DNA from: Dehalococcoidia bacterium UBA1332
GTDB taxonomy: Bacteria > Chloroflexota > Dehalococcoidia > Lucifugimonadales > Lucifugimonadaceae
NCBI GenBank assembly: GCA_002306745.1
Contig: DBSW01000157.1
Coordinates: 913-14,036, forward strand
Reading direction: 5' to 3'
Length of the DNA: 13,124 nt
Shown: positions 1-8,778 of the stretch, in pieces
How positions within the stretch are numbered: the stretch's first letter is position 1
Layout of the letters: each line of letters opens with the position of its first letter
Notes under the pieces: model-generated
Databases searched by the model: none
What the model was told of the DNA's origin: nothing
The model's input: the letters and a program-made list of their open reading frames with translations, nothing else
Made by a program: the position numbers and the translations under genes

Positions 1-1
1 T

Positions 2-745
2 CCAATCCGCCCGGCTACTGGTACCTACAACCACCCTCCGAATCTACCAGGCTGGCATAACAAAACCATGAAGCCAAGTCTAGCCGAATCTATAAAAATG
101 AATGTCTGGGTTGGGCATGATGCGACCCTTGCAGCACTTGCAGAAACAAGATTTGGGGATCATATCGGTGCAGAAAATTTAATTTACGTAACCATAAGCA
201 CTGGGGTCGGAGGCGGGATTATAGCGAATAGCGAAATGGTCACAGGGGCTTCAGGTGGTGCGGGGGAAGTAGGGCATATTGCAATACGTACAGGAAGTTA
301 CAAATGCAACGTCGGTTGTGATGGCTGTTTCGAAGGCAACGCATCAGGACCTGCAATAGCAAGAATCGCACGAGACCGTTGGACAGGCAGAGGACCGCTC
401 GCCGATCTTGCTGAAGGCAACCCTGAAAAAGTCACATCGCGCATGGTATTCGACGCTGCAGATGAAGGTGATTTAGTCGCACAAGAAATAGTAGATCTCA
501 CGATAGAAAACGTCAGTATTGGTCTAGGATCATTAATGAATGTGTTCAACCCTGAAGCCATTGTTATCGGCGGAGGTGTCGTACAGGGCCTCCAACGACA
601 CTGGCAGCAACTTCAGCAAACAGTCATCGAACGATCTTTACCTGGATATAGTGGGAAAATACCTCTTACAGCAACACGCCTAGGAGACGACGTCAGTCTA
701 TTAGGTGCAGCTCAACTAGCATTCAGAGAATCCTGCAGACTATAG
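2..745 (+). CDS. ROK-family sugar kinase or regulator, 5'-truncated by the window edge
   Basis: The reading frame is open to the left edge; 247 residues are visible, so roughly 65-75 N-terminal residues, including the first ATP-binding motif (DxGGT), lie outside. An in-frame ATG at 68 is internal, because the residues before it (PPNLPGW) already match the ROK fold. Visible ROK landmarks are the GHDA segment (Asp codon 119-121) in the place of the catalytic Asp, the phosphate-binding STGVGGGI, GEVGHIAI with the metal/substrate His at 275-277, a Cys cluster at 305-334 followed by Glu, and the adenosine motif VIGGGVV near the end. ROK proteins phosphorylate glucose, fructose, N-acetylated sugars or related sugars in the cytoplasm, or act as repressors when an N-terminal helix-turn-helix is present. 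The missing N-terminus prevents that distinction. The Cys cluster reads CNVGCDGC rather than the usual CxCGxxGC. The neighbouring gene converges on it, so operon partners must lie to the left. Confidence 0.9.
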   Translation, partial: PIRPATGTYNHPPNLPGWHNKTMKPSLAESIKMNVWVGHDATLAALAETRFGDHIGAENLIYVTISTGVGGGIIANSEMVTGASGGAGEVGHIAIRTGSYKCNVGCDGCFEGNASGPAIARIARDRWTGRGPLADLAEGNPEKVTSRMVFDAADEGDLVAQEIVDLTIENVSIGLGSLMNVFNPEAIVIGGGVVQGLQRHWQQLQQTVIERSLPGYSGKIPLTATRLGDDVSLLGAAQLAFRESCRL

Positions 746-833
746 CCAGTTCCTATAACCACATTAATAAGCACAGTAGATACGGTTTAATTTAATTCAC
801 AGTGTAGAAACTATAGGAAAGCTAATAAAAAAA

Positions 834-1985
834 TTAATAGTTCTCTTCATGGTCCCATGGATCTTCAGGTGGTAGGTCAATATCGAATGGATCGCCTCGG
901 TCAAGACCCAATTCCTCAGCCTCTTCTGTAACACCAGTACCGAAGTCATCTAACGAGTTTTGATCCGGCAGATTAGACCATCCTTCAATCTCAGCTGGTT
1001 CATAACCCTCTGTGTCTATACCAGGGAGTGTATCGCTAGCACCGAACATCGACCGCGCCATTTCAGGGGTTACAACTTCATCTAAATCTTCTTCATCTTT
1101 CATCGCCTTAAGCGCCTGACGGGCAAGATCAACTACTCTTGGCTCTGAACTTACCAACTTCATTTCCAACATCTTCTTAGCAATGTCGCCACCAACCCGT
1201 TCAGTTGCAGAGATCGCTGCCAATTGAACCGTAAGATCAGTATCATCCATAGGTGTTTCTAGCGCCTTTAAGTGTCGTTCGTCGGCCAATTCCCCTAACG
1301 CCATCACCGCTTCATAACGTATTGAAACCAAATCATGGTCAAGATTAGAAATTAATTTATCTATCCAGTACGGATCTGAAGTTCGTCCCATTGCAAAAAT
1401 CGCACTCTGCTTTGCAACCGAATCGCCTGACGCAATAGCAGCTTCGATATAAGGAAATAATCTGGGATCGGCAAAAACCGAAACAGCCTCTAATGCCTTA
1501 AGTCGGACAAGCATGACTTCACTTTCATCTTGTAGAACCGAATAAATAGAATCAAAAAGTATTTTCTTATAACGGCTCGTGAGTTTACCAATATCGGCCA
1601 ACGCAGCAAGATATGTTAGCGGGATACTCGTAGCAGCCCTGACCTCAACGACTGGATCAGACTTCATCATTTCAGTCAACGGACGAACAAGTGTCCGGTC
1701 ATCACTTTCTTCAAGTCCTTTCAGTGCAGCAACACGTACATCGGAGCTAGGATGCTGCAGTCCTTGCTTATAAATAACCTCAAACTCTACGTCTGATTGC
1801 TCTTCACAAAGCTCTGTCATACGTTCGAGGATTTCAAGCACTCTCGACCATTTCCATTCAAGCCATAGCTGCCCAAATTCTTCTGCCTCCGGCACAGTCA
1901 ACCGCGACAGTTCAGACAATGACCCATAGGTGATTGGAAATTCATCATCTTCCGGTAGTTTATTGAGAAATTCGTCTATACCCAT
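834..1985 (-). CDS. HEAT-repeat (PBS-lyase-type) protein with acidic C-terminal tail
   Basis: A 383-residue protein with no signal peptide or membrane segment, so probably cytoplasmic. After an acidic N-terminal region, residues about 66-310 consist of consecutive helical HEAT-like units of about 30-35 residues, recognisable by recurring patterns such as DVRVAALKGLEE, EVRAAT, SIRYEAVMALGELAD and VVDLARQALKAM. Residues about 297-383 form a Glu/Asp-rich, Pro-containing, probably disordered tail. Such solenoids are protein-interaction scaffolds; no catalytic motif is visible and no specific function can be assigned. It starts with ATG at 1983-1985 behind a weak AAGG-like site. It lies 54 nt downstream of tldE on the same strand with no obvious terminator between them, so it is probably the last gene of a tldD-tldE-HEAT transcript. 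This context hints at a partner role with the TldD/E peptidase, but that is inference. Confidence 0.82.
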   Translation of the reverse strand: MGIDEFLNKLPEDDEFPITYGSLSELSRLTVPEAEEFGQLWLEWKWSRVLEILERMTELCEEQSDVEFEVIYKQGLQHPSSDVRVAALKGLEESDDRTLVRPLTEMMKSDPVVEVRAATSIPLTYLAALADIGKLTSRYKKILFDSIYSVLQDESEVMLVRLKALEAVSVFADPRLFPYIEAAIASGDSVAKQSAIFAMGRTSDPYWIDKLISNLDHDLVSIRYEAVMALGELADERHLKALETPMDDTDLTVQLAAISATERVGGDIAKKMLEMKLVSSEPRVVDLARQALKAMKDEEDLDEVVTPEMARSMFGASDTLPGIDTEGYEPAEIEGWSNLPDQNSLDDFGTGVTEEAEELGLDRGDPFDIDLPPEDPWDHEENY

Positions 1986-2039
1986 AAGCGAATTCTAGCC
2001 TTAACCCAACACGTAAATTCTAAAGACACTAAAGCTCAA

Positions 2040-3362
2040 TTAGTCATCTTTCGAGGCAACTTCTATGCCAAGACATTGAATAGCTGGTGACCGCATAGAT
2101 CCGAATACCCAATCTGATGAGTCGCCAATCTTCTCAACTTGAGAAAGCACGTTATAAACGTTGCCTGAAATCATCGTGTCCTTAACACGGCCTACTATCT
2201 CTCCATCCGATATTTTATATCCAAGAGAAACGTTAGCCCTGAAATCTCCACCTAGCTCATTACCTTGCCCAGCCCCTAACAATTCATCAACAAGCAATCC
2301 CTCTTTTACTCCGGATATCATATCTTCAACGTTTGTATCACCAGTCGAAATATCTATTACAGAACATGACGGTGATGGGCTACTCGAAATGCCTCGACTA
2401 GCAGCGCCTGTAGACTTCTTTCCTATCTGACCAGCTGTCTGCAAGTCAAGCAATGGAGCAGTGGCAACACCGTTTTGTATCAAAGCCAATTTACGACTTG
2501 CAACACCCTCATCGTCCAATGGCCTGCTTGCGCTGGCGCCGTCAATCAATGGATCATCAAAGATAGAAATTCTGTCATCAACAACTTTAGAGCCCCACTT
2601 CTCAACAAGCGGAGAAGAACCATTTGCAACGTTCTTACCATTGAACCCTGAGAGCAAAGGAGGCAGTAATGTTGCGCCAACACCACGAGCTGTAAAAATC
2701 ACAGGCAAATCACCGGAGTTAGAGGTTACCTGAGCCGTATCTTTTGACCAACGTATAGAACGCCGAACTGATTCCAACAAACGATCAAGTTCTTCATCAG
2801 CAAAAAAGTGACTAGACGCGGAGCCTGTCCAGACGTTGAGCATGTCGGTTCCACGAATCAGTTGAGCACCTAAAGAACAATAGTAATTTGTTTGATCATA
2901 TGAAACGTCTATACCAGCTGAGTTCATTATACGACCAGAGCCCATAGCCCAACCAACCCTGACGTCACATAGCAAATCCGGCCACTCGTCTAGTAAACGC
3001 TCAATCAAGCCTTCTCCGGTGTCTATCATTGACCGATGTGAGATTCGTGGAACATTAGGGTCAACAACATCGACTTGCGAGTAATGGGAAGGGCCTGGAA
3101 ATTTAAATAAAGCCTCAGAGCCAAAACCCACCAACGCAGCAGCTCTATCAACCAGCTCGATCTCTCTATTTACATCAGTCGTTGACGTAAATCCCAAACG
3201 TCCTTGATCTATAACTCGTAGCGCAACGCCGGACGTGTCACGTCGCATAGCTTCTTTAAGTTTGTTGGACTCAAATAAAACCGGGTGACTCTCTGATTCG
3301 ACTCGATAAACCTCTGCTTCGTCGAATCTTGAAACGGCAGAGTCTAAAAGCGATTCGCTCAA
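2040..3362 (-). CDS. tldE: TldE/PmbA, regulatory subunit of the TldD/TldE metalloprotease
   Basis: A 440-residue member of the TldD/PmbA family (peptidase U62), close to the usual 440-450. It lacks the HExxxH metal motif that its partner carries, as expected for the non-catalytic TldE subunit. C-terminal family motifs are clear: GISSSPS starting at residue 324, EGLLV near 354, QGNELGGDF at about 366-374, GNVY at 400-403 and the terminal IEVASK-type strand. In the known heterodimer, TldE joins TldD to form a cavity that degrades or trims short unfolded peptides; in enterobacteria this includes microcin B17 maturation and CcdA turnover. The start codon is TTG (3360-3362), preceded by a weak AGAGA-like site; the next in-frame ATG is about 38 codons inside, so TTG is preferred. 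It lies 46 nt downstream of tldD and is probably co-transcribed with it. Confidence 0.93.
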   Translation of the reverse strand: MSESLLDSAVSRFDEAEVYRVESESHPVLFESNKLKEAMRRDTSGVALRVIDQGRLGFTSTTDVNREIELVDRAAALVGFGSEALFKFPGPSHYSQVDVVDPNVPRISHRSMIDTGEGLIERLLDEWPDLLCDVRVGWAMGSGRIMNSAGIDVSYDQTNYYCSLGAQLIRGTDMLNVWTGSASSHFFADEELDRLLESVRRSIRWSKDTAQVTSNSGDLPVIFTARGVGATLLPPLLSGFNGKNVANGSSPLVEKWGSKVVDDRISIFDDPLIDGASASRPLDDEGVASRKLALIQNGVATAPLLDLQTAGQIGKKSTGAASRGISSSPSPSCSVIDISTGDTNVEDMISGVKEGLLVDELLGAGQGNELGGDFRANVSLGYKISDGEIVGRVKDTMISGNVYNVLSQVEKIGDSSDWVFGSMRSPAIQCLGIEVASKDD

Positions 3363-3408
3363 TTTATTTCTCTTTGAATAAGGGTTTGAAGACTCAAATA
3401 CAGGTAAA

Positions 3409-4773
3409 TCACGCCCCTGAAATCAGGCAATTTTGAATCCTTATATGAGGGCTACCATTAGACACTGGGAGTGGTGATTGCCCCCCTTTACCGCAACCGC
3501 CTCCTTGATTCATGCCGAGGTCATTACCAATACCATCCAAATTCTCCAGAGTCTCGAACAAATTACCAGTCAACATAACTGGCCGAACAGCTTCTTGTAT
3601 TTCGCCATTTCGGATCATATACGCCTCTCCAGATGAAAAAGTAAACATTTCGTGCTGAGTCATGCCGCCATACCAGTTACGAACGTAAACTCCGTCATTA
3701 ACCCCTGCGAGAAGGTCATCCAGAGTTGCATCACCTGGTTCGATAATCGTATTTGTCATCCGAACGATCGGTGGAAAGTTATAACTAATAGCTCTAGCAT
3801 TTCCGGTCGGCTTTTCACCAAGCCGGGCAGCAGTTTCACGGGAGTGAAGCCTACCCACTAACTCTCCTTCTCTTACAAGAGGAGTGAGAGTTGCAGGAGT
3901 CCCTTCGTCATCATACTTATAACTGCCACGAAGCTCGGGAATCACCGCTCCATCTGTAAAATTCAGGTGTTTTCCACCAAACTTACGGCCCATATACATG
4001 ATTTCCTTGAGCTTCTGATTCTCATATACATTATCGCCCTCAGAAAGATGTCCGAACGCTTCGTGAACAAATACGCCTGCGAGCACGGGATCTAGAATTA
4101 CCGTGCGCTCACCCCCGTCGAGCGACTTGGCGTCAAGCAAACCAACCGCTCGCTTCGCAGCATCTATTACTTGGCTATCTAGGTTTTCAACAAGGCCGTA
4201 ATCCCCTTGAGAACCAATACTGAATCCAGCTTGTTGAACATCTCCGCCTCGACGTGCCTGAGCAGAAATTCTAGTAATTACATGGATCTGCTCCTGCTCA
4301 ATATAAGATCCATCAGAGTTACCAAAAAATGTCTTACGAGAAGTATCGCCATAAATTATGTCGGCGCTGTTTATGCCAGCAACAGACCACACCAAATCAT
4401 TGTAGTGGTCCATCTTGCGTTTCTTTTCATCAAGTGTGAAAGCAAAAGGATCTTCAACAATGTGTGCAGGGACAATGTCTATAGTAGGTTCGACACAACC
4501 GAGTTCAGTCTTGGAGCTGCCGACCACTTTTGACTGAGCTACTGCATCAGACACCTTATTTGATAGATCACTAAGGCTGTTAAAACTTGCAAAACCCCAC
4601 CCTCCTTTAGTTGCTGCTCGAACGTTTCCACCTAACCCGCTAGTCTGAGCTATCGCGTCTAACGAATTGCCTCGGTAAGTTAGTCGAGTGTTGTCAGTCT
4701 CTTCGATTCGTATCTCACAGTAATCCGCACCATGGCCTTTCATAGCATCAACAATCAAATCGCGATATTTCAC
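3409..4773 (-). CDS. tldD: TldD, catalytic subunit of the TldD/TldE metalloprotease
   Basis: A 454-residue cytoplasmic zinc metalloprotease of family U62. The metal-binding HExxxH motif is HEAFGH at residues 237-242, followed by LSEGD as in the family. The third expected ligand, a late cysteine, is Cys427 in GGCGKGGQ, with the typical PVSNGSPHIR segment after it. Other family regions include RGNSLDAI near the N-terminus and GNARAISYNFPPIVRMTNT before the active-site Cys region. Together with TldE it cleaves small, unstructured or modified peptides. The start is GTG (4771-4773) with an AGGAAC Shine-Dalgarno-like site 9 nt upstream, which supports this start over later ones. A plausible sigma-70 promoter lies directly upstream. 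It is the first gene of the tldD-tldE-HEAT cluster. No peptide-antibiotic precursor or azole-forming enzyme is visible nearby, so the substrate is unknown. Confidence 0.95.
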   Translation of the reverse strand: MKYRDLIVDAMKGHGADYCEIRIEETDNTRLTYRGNSLDAIAQTSGLGGNVRAATKGGWGFASFNSLSDLSNKVSDAVAQSKVVGSSKTELGCVEPTIDIVPAHIVEDPFAFTLDEKKRKMDHYNDLVWSVAGINSADIIYGDTSRKTFFGNSDGSYIEQEQIHVITRISAQARRGGDVQQAGFSIGSQGDYGLVENLDSQVIDAAKRAVGLLDAKSLDGGERTVILDPVLAGVFVHEAFGHLSEGDNVYENQKLKEIMYMGRKFGGKHLNFTDGAVIPELRGSYKYDDEGTPATLTPLVREGELVGRLHSRETAARLGEKPTGNARAISYNFPPIVRMTNTIIEPGDATLDDLLAGVNDGVYVRNWYGGMTQHEMFTFSSGEAYMIRNGEIQEAVRPVMLTGNLFETLENLDGIGNDLGMNQGGGCGKGGQSPLPVSNGSPHIRIQNCLISGA

Positions 4774-4796
4774 AAATATTCCGTTCCTATTCCATT

Positions 4797-4826
4797 TTTA
4801 TATTGCAATTAAGGGATACAAGTAAA
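4797..4826 (-). promoter_or_regulatory. Candidate sigma-70 promoter of tldD
   Basis: On the minus strand a -35-like TTTACT (4821-4826) and a -10-like TATAAA (4797-4802) are separated by 18 nt. Transcription would begin near 4790, leaving a short leader of about 17 nt that contains the AGGAAC ribosome-binding site of tldD. The match is 4/6 plus 5/6, in AT-rich DNA where chance matches are common. Confidence 0.4.
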
Positions 4827-4874
4827 TACTAGCAATCGGATCAAGAAAATCACATCGGGTAATTAAGAATAGAA

Positions 4875-4904
4875 ATTACAAACCAACCGATAAAACAGCA
4901 TAAT
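4875..4904 (+). promoter_or_regulatory. Candidate folC promoter implying a leaderless or near-leaderless mRNA
   Basis: A -35-like ATTACA (4875-4880) and a -10-like CATAAT (4899-4904) are 18 nt apart. The expected start of transcription is around 4911, only about two bases before the folC ATG at 4913. No Shine-Dalgarno sequence precedes that ATG. This arrangement fits leaderless translation, but the promoter is called by eye only. Confidence 0.35.
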
Positions 4905-4912
4905 CTCTCACT

Positions 4913-6319
4913 ATGTCATCCAAACACAGTCACAACAGAAAATATCAGGCAGCTGTCTCTAAACTATTATCACTTGCGGATTTTGAAAGAAAATCACGAG
5001 CAAATGACCCGGTGGATTTCCATCTCCAGCGAATTGAGAGGCTTCTATCATACCTAGGTAATCCTCACCAAGAACAAAAGTACATCCATGTCGCCGGAAG
5101 TAAAGGAAAGGGAAGCACATCAGCGATGATCGCTTGGGCGCTTACAGAAAATGGCTATAAAACTGGACTTTTCACATCGCCATCTATACACAAAATCACA
5201 GAGCGAATACGTATCAACGGTGATCAAGTTTCCGAGATTGAGTTCGCATGTCTAGTAGATGACCTCTGGCCAGCCGTGCAACGCGTGCAATCTGACGGAG
5301 ATATCGGATCAGTTTCGGTTTTCGAGCTCGAAACAGCAATGGCCTTTTATCACTTTACTAATGCACTAACTGATATAAGCGTTATAGAGGTTGGTTTAGG
5401 TGGCAGACTTGACTCCACAAACATAATTGATCCTACGATTTCGGTGATAACGCCTATCAGCCTAGACCACACTGCAATACTCGGTAATACACTCACCGAG
5501 ATAGCTACCGAGAAAGCGGGTATTATCAAACCTGGTGTCCCTGTGGTCACTTCCCCGCAACCTCCCGAAGCTATAAATGTTTTCAGCACAAAAGCTAAAC
5601 AACTCGGAAGCGAGTTAATCAAATCTGAACACGCTGTAAAAATCAAAACAAAAGAGGATCTTGATCTAGACGGAACGATCGTCGATTTCCAAATTGATAC
5701 TGACCTAATTCGAACTCACATCAAATTGCTTGGTGATCATCAGATTGACAACGCTCGAACCGCAATTGCCACAATATATCAACTTTCATCAGCTGGCATC
5801 GGAACTGTTAATTCCAAAACCGCCAATGGAATAAACAAAGTCGAATGGCCCGCAAGAAATCAGTTAGTTACCACATCTCCTTTCAAGATATTTGTAGACG
5901 GCGCCCATAACGATGCGTCGGCAAAAGTACTCAAATCTTCGATAGAAAAAATTTTCCCTGATAGAAATCGTTTAATTGTTGTTCTCGGCACCGTCAGCGG
6001 TCACAATCCAACGGTCGTAGCAAGAGAATTAGAGACACTTAACCCAATTTTTATCACGACTGAATCTAGACATCCAAAATCTCTTAGTTGTTCAGAACTG
6101 GCGGAAGCGTTTGAAGCGAGTAAAATTTCTATAGAAGGAACTTATAACAATACGCTTGACGCTATAAGCCATGCTAAACACATCGCTTCCAAAGGAGACC
6201 TTATTGTTGGATCAGGTTCACTGTTTGTAGCTGCTGAAATTATCGAAATAGAGCAAAATATAAAACCTGAGTTATATCCTGATATAAGACTAGCCCAATC
6301 ACCAAAGAGTCAAAAATAG
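4913..6319 (+). CDS. folC: Bifunctional folylpolyglutamate synthase / dihydrofolate synthase
   Basis: A 468-residue Mur-ligase-family enzyme that adds glutamate to dihydropteroate and/or to reduced folates, using ATP through an acyl-phosphate intermediate in the cytoplasm. The ATP-binding P-loop is GSKGKGST at residues 62-69. Further FolC signatures are LFTSPSIHKITERI, EVGLGGRLDSTN at about 159-170, ISLDHTAILGNTLTEIA followed by EKAGIIK at about 182-206, GDHQIDNA at about 274-281 and DGAHN at 329-333, which starts the C-terminal glutamate-ligase domain. Length is within or slightly above the usual 420-450. The ATG at 4913 gives a normal N-terminus, although no Shine-Dalgarno sequence is evident. 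fabF follows after 16 nt on the same strand, so the two are probably co-transcribed. Whether both activities are present cannot be read from sequence alone. Confidence 0.95.
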   Translation: MSSKHSHNRKYQAAVSKLLSLADFERKSRANDPVDFHLQRIERLLSYLGNPHQEQKYIHVAGSKGKGSTSAMIAWALTENGYKTGLFTSPSIHKITERIRINGDQVSEIEFACLVDDLWPAVQRVQSDGDIGSVSVFELETAMAFYHFTNALTDISVIEVGLGGRLDSTNIIDPTISVITPISLDHTAILGNTLTEIATEKAGIIKPGVPVVTSPQPPEAINVFSTKAKQLGSELIKSEHAVKIKTKEDLDLDGTIVDFQIDTDLIRTHIKLLGDHQIDNARTAIATIYQLSSAGIGTVNSKTANGINKVEWPARNQLVTTSPFKIFVDGAHNDASAKVLKSSIEKIFPDRNRLIVVLGTVSGHNPTVVARELETLNPIFITTESRHPKSLSCSELAEAFEASKISIEGTYNNTLDAISHAKHIASKGDLIVGSGSLFVAAEIIEIEQNIKPELYPDIRLAQSPKSQK

Positions 6320-6335
6320 ATTCGAATGTCAGTCA

Positions 6336-7586
6336 ATGAATACTAATCAAGAAAATAGGGTTGTAGTCACCGGACTCGGTGCCATCACATGCCTAGGAAA
6401 TTCCGTAGATGAATTCTGGAACGGACTCAAAGCCGGACAATCAGGGATTCGCGAAATAAGTCTAGTGAGCCCTGAAGGTTTCCCTTGTAGAGTCTCAGGC
6501 GAAATACAGGAGTTCGACGCCTCGGATTATATGGATCGTAAGGAAGCTAGGCGAATGGCTCGTTTCTCCCAATTCGCAGTTGTGGCAGCACACCAAGCAG
6601 TCCAAGACTCCCGATTAAACTTCGATAATGAAGATCGGGACAGGATTGGCGTCCTAATGGGAACAGGATCTGGAGGCCTTCCTGAAACCGATCAGCAAGC
6701 AGAAATTCGTGTTAAACGTGGTGTCAGTAGGATGAGCCCATATTACATACCAATGATGCTAGTTAATATGGCGTCTGCAAATATATCTCACGCATTCAAT
6801 CTAACCGGCTATACAAACACTTGTGTAACCGCTTGCGCCGCTAGTACACAGTCAATCGGGGAGGCAGCAGAAGTAATACGTCGAGGGATGGCCGACGTAA
6901 TAGTTACAGGGGGCACTGAAGCAGGGATTTGTGAAATCGGAATGGGGGGGTTCAGCACCATGCGTGCTCTATCAACCTGGGATGGTGACCCATCATTAGC
7001 AAGTCGACCTTTCGATAATGCTCGTGACGGATTCGCTCCAGCCGAAGGGAGTGGGGTACTGATACTCGAAAATCTTCAACATGCAAAGGCTCGAAAAGCT
7101 AAAATTTACGCTGAAATAGGTGGGTGGGGAGTCTCATCCGATGCTTATCACCTGGTCCAACCTCATCCAGAAGGATCAGGTGCTGCGAAAGCAATGAAAC
7201 GGGCATTACAAAACGCGTCCATATCAGCTAAAGATATTGACTACATCAACGCGCACGGAACATCAACACCGATTAACGACGCGTCCGAAACAAGAGCAAT
7301 TAAAGCGGTTTTTGGTGAACAGGCATATAACATACCTATCAGCTCTACAAAGTCTATGGTCGGTCACTCGTTGGGGGCTTCAGGATCTCTAGAGGCGATT
7401 GCCTGTATAAAGAGCATCACCGATAAAGTTCTTCACCCAACAATTAATCAGGTCGAAGCAGATCCTGAATGTGATCTCGATTACATACCTAACGAAGCAC
7501 GGTCGAGCGAAATAAAAATAGCACTTTCAAATAGCTTTGGATTTGGGGGACAAAATGCCTGCCTTGTACTCCAAAAATACGAATAA
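6336..7586 (+). CDS. fabF: Beta-ketoacyl-[acyl-carrier-protein] synthase II
   Basis: A 416-residue thiolase-fold condensing enzyme of type II fatty-acid synthesis; it joins malonyl-ACP to a growing acyl-ACP. The catalytic Cys is C167 in VTACAAST. The two His residues are H307 (NAHGTSTPIND) and H344 (STKSMVGHSLGASGS), with Lys339 between them. These sit four positions after the E. coli FabF residues C163, H303, K335 and H340. The N-terminal VVVTGLGAITCLGN and C-terminal SNSFGFGGQNACLV are typical. The Cys-His-His set marks an elongating KAS I/II, not the Cys-His-Asn FabH type. The ATG at 6336 gives the expected N-terminus but has no clear Shine-Dalgarno sequence; translation may be coupled to folC, which ends 16 nt before. 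No ACP or other fab gene is adjacent. A role in polyketide-like synthesis is possible but less likely. Confidence 0.95.
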   Translation: MNTNQENRVVVTGLGAITCLGNSVDEFWNGLKAGQSGIREISLVSPEGFPCRVSGEIQEFDASDYMDRKEARRMARFSQFAVVAAHQAVQDSRLNFDNEDRDRIGVLMGTGSGGLPETDQQAEIRVKRGVSRMSPYYIPMMLVNMASANISHAFNLTGYTNTCVTACAASTQSIGEAAEVIRRGMADVIVTGGTEAGICEIGMGGFSTMRALSTWDGDPSLASRPFDNARDGFAPAEGSGVLILENLQHAKARKAKIYAEIGGWGVSSDAYHLVQPHPEGSGAAKAMKRALQNASISAKDIDYINAHGTSTPINDASETRAIKAVFGEQAYNIPISSTKSMVGHSLGASGSLEAIACIKSITDKVLHPTINQVEADPECDLDYIPNEARSSEIKIALSNSFGFGGQNACLVLQKYE

Positions 7587-7620
7587 ATTAAAGGCATGAT
7601 GAAATTGTCAGGAATATTTC

Positions 7621-8778
7621 CTAGACTGGAAAAACTATCACTCTGGCGCCTCCACGTATTTTCGCTCGCACCCTACTCCCAACTTGAATTTCAACACTCG
7701 CTCTTCGCCGTACACGCAGGATAGTACCTGAATCCAACCGAATGCTGTACTCAGCAAACTCACCCTCGAACTCACGCGATTCAACAGTGGCGGTACGCTG
7801 GTAATTATTACTTGCAGCCTCAATTTCTAGTTCAGAAGCGCGCATCAAAGCCAAGACTTGTTCACCATCTGTAGCTGTGTTACCACCCGTAACACGACTG
7901 GCAAACACCCCTGCTTCTGTAATAACAACCCCACCACGAAATACACCAGGAATAAGTTCACAAGGACCGATAAGCATTGCAACAGCCGCCGATGATGGAT
8001 TTTCGTAAACGTCCTCAGGTGCACCGATTTGTTCGATGCAATTATTACCCATTACTGCGATGCGGTCTGAGGTCGCTAATGCTTCTTCACGGTCATGGGT
8101 CACTAATAAGGTAGTCGTGCCTGATTCTCGTACAATCCGCTTGATATCACGACGTAATCCAGTACGAAGTTTTCGGTCTAAATTGCTAAATGGCTCATCC
8201 AACAACAACGCCACAGGATCTGGCGCTAAAGCTCTAGCAATAGCAACCCTTTGCTGCTGTCCACCTGAAAGTTCGTGCACATAACGGGATTCATATCCAC
8301 TCATACCAACCATCTTGAGGACAGGTGCAGCTCTGGAACTACGTTCCGGTCTATCAAAATGTCTGAGCCCAAATTCGACGTTCTTTGCAACTGTCAAGTG
8401 AGGAAAAAGGGCGTAGTCTTGGAACACAAGACCTATGCGTCGTTTATCAGGCGGTACATGCATAAACGACGAGCCAACCAGCTGACCACCGACCGTCACA
8501 TAACCGTTCGATACCTGCTCAAATCCTGCGATAACACGCAGTGCCGTCGTCTTACCAGCCCCGCTACGCCCTAAGATACTTACAAACTCCCCCTGATGGA
8601 TTTGAATATTAAAATCCTTTATCGCTGAAGATTCCGCTCCAGGATAACGACACTCAACACGTTGAAGATGAATCACACCTGTTTCTTCGGAGAGCGAGGG
8701 TAAATCTTTTTGGTTAGCAGCCACGGGTGTGGCTGGCTTGAATAAATCTCGTCCTTTCCTAGTCCACGGCAATCTCAT
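7621..8778 (-). CDS. ABC transporter ATP-binding protein, Fe(III)-type (FbpC-like)
   Basis: A 385-residue ATPase that powers an ABC importer at the inner face of the membrane. Motifs in order: Walker A GRSGAGKTT at 70-78, Q-loop Gln120 in VFQDYALFPHLTV, signature LSGGQQQR at 170-177, Walker B LLLDEP at 191-196, D-loop SNLD and switch His228. After about residue 270 comes a C-terminal regulatory region of the TOBE/MOP type found in the CUT1/FbpC group. An N-terminal extension of about 34 residues precedes the ABC core. The ATG (8776-8778) overlaps the permease stop in an ATGA arrangement, and AAGGGG lies 7 nt upstream, so translation is probably coupled to the permease. The substrate is inferred from the permease; ferric iron is most likely, while spermidine/putrescine, sulfate or thiamine are less likely alternatives. 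It converges with fabF, 34 nt apart. Confidence 0.9.
   Translation of the reverse strand: MRLPWTRKGRDLFKPATPVAANQKDLPSLSEETGVIHLQRVECRYPGAESSAIKDFNIQIHQGEFVSILGRSGAGKTTALRVIAGFEQVSNGYVTVGGQLVGSSFMHVPPDKRRIGLVFQDYALFPHLTVAKNVEFGLRHFDRPERSSRAAPVLKMVGMSGYESRYVHELSGGQQQRVAIARALAPDPVALLLDEPFSNLDRKLRTGLRRDIKRIVRESGTTTLLVTHDREEALATSDRIAVMGNNCIEQIGAPEDVYENPSSAAVAMLIGPCELIPGVFRGGVVITEAGVFASRVTGGNTATDGEQVLALMRASELEIEAASNNYQRTATVESREFEGEFAEYSIRLDSGTILRVRRRASVEIQVGSRVRAKIRGGARVIVFPV

Noticed and set aside
750..819. Inverted repeat TTCCTATA (750-757) / TATAGGAA (812-819) in the convergent ROK/HEAT gap, as a shared terminator
   Set aside because: The arms are only 8 bp, AT-rich and separated by 54 nt, with no T-run at the right distance; chance is a sufficient explanation.
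7610..7622. Small hairpin AGGAA-TAT-TTCCT between convergent fabF and the ABC ATPase gene
   Set aside because: A 5-bp stem with a 3-nt loop and no T-run is too weak to call a terminator.
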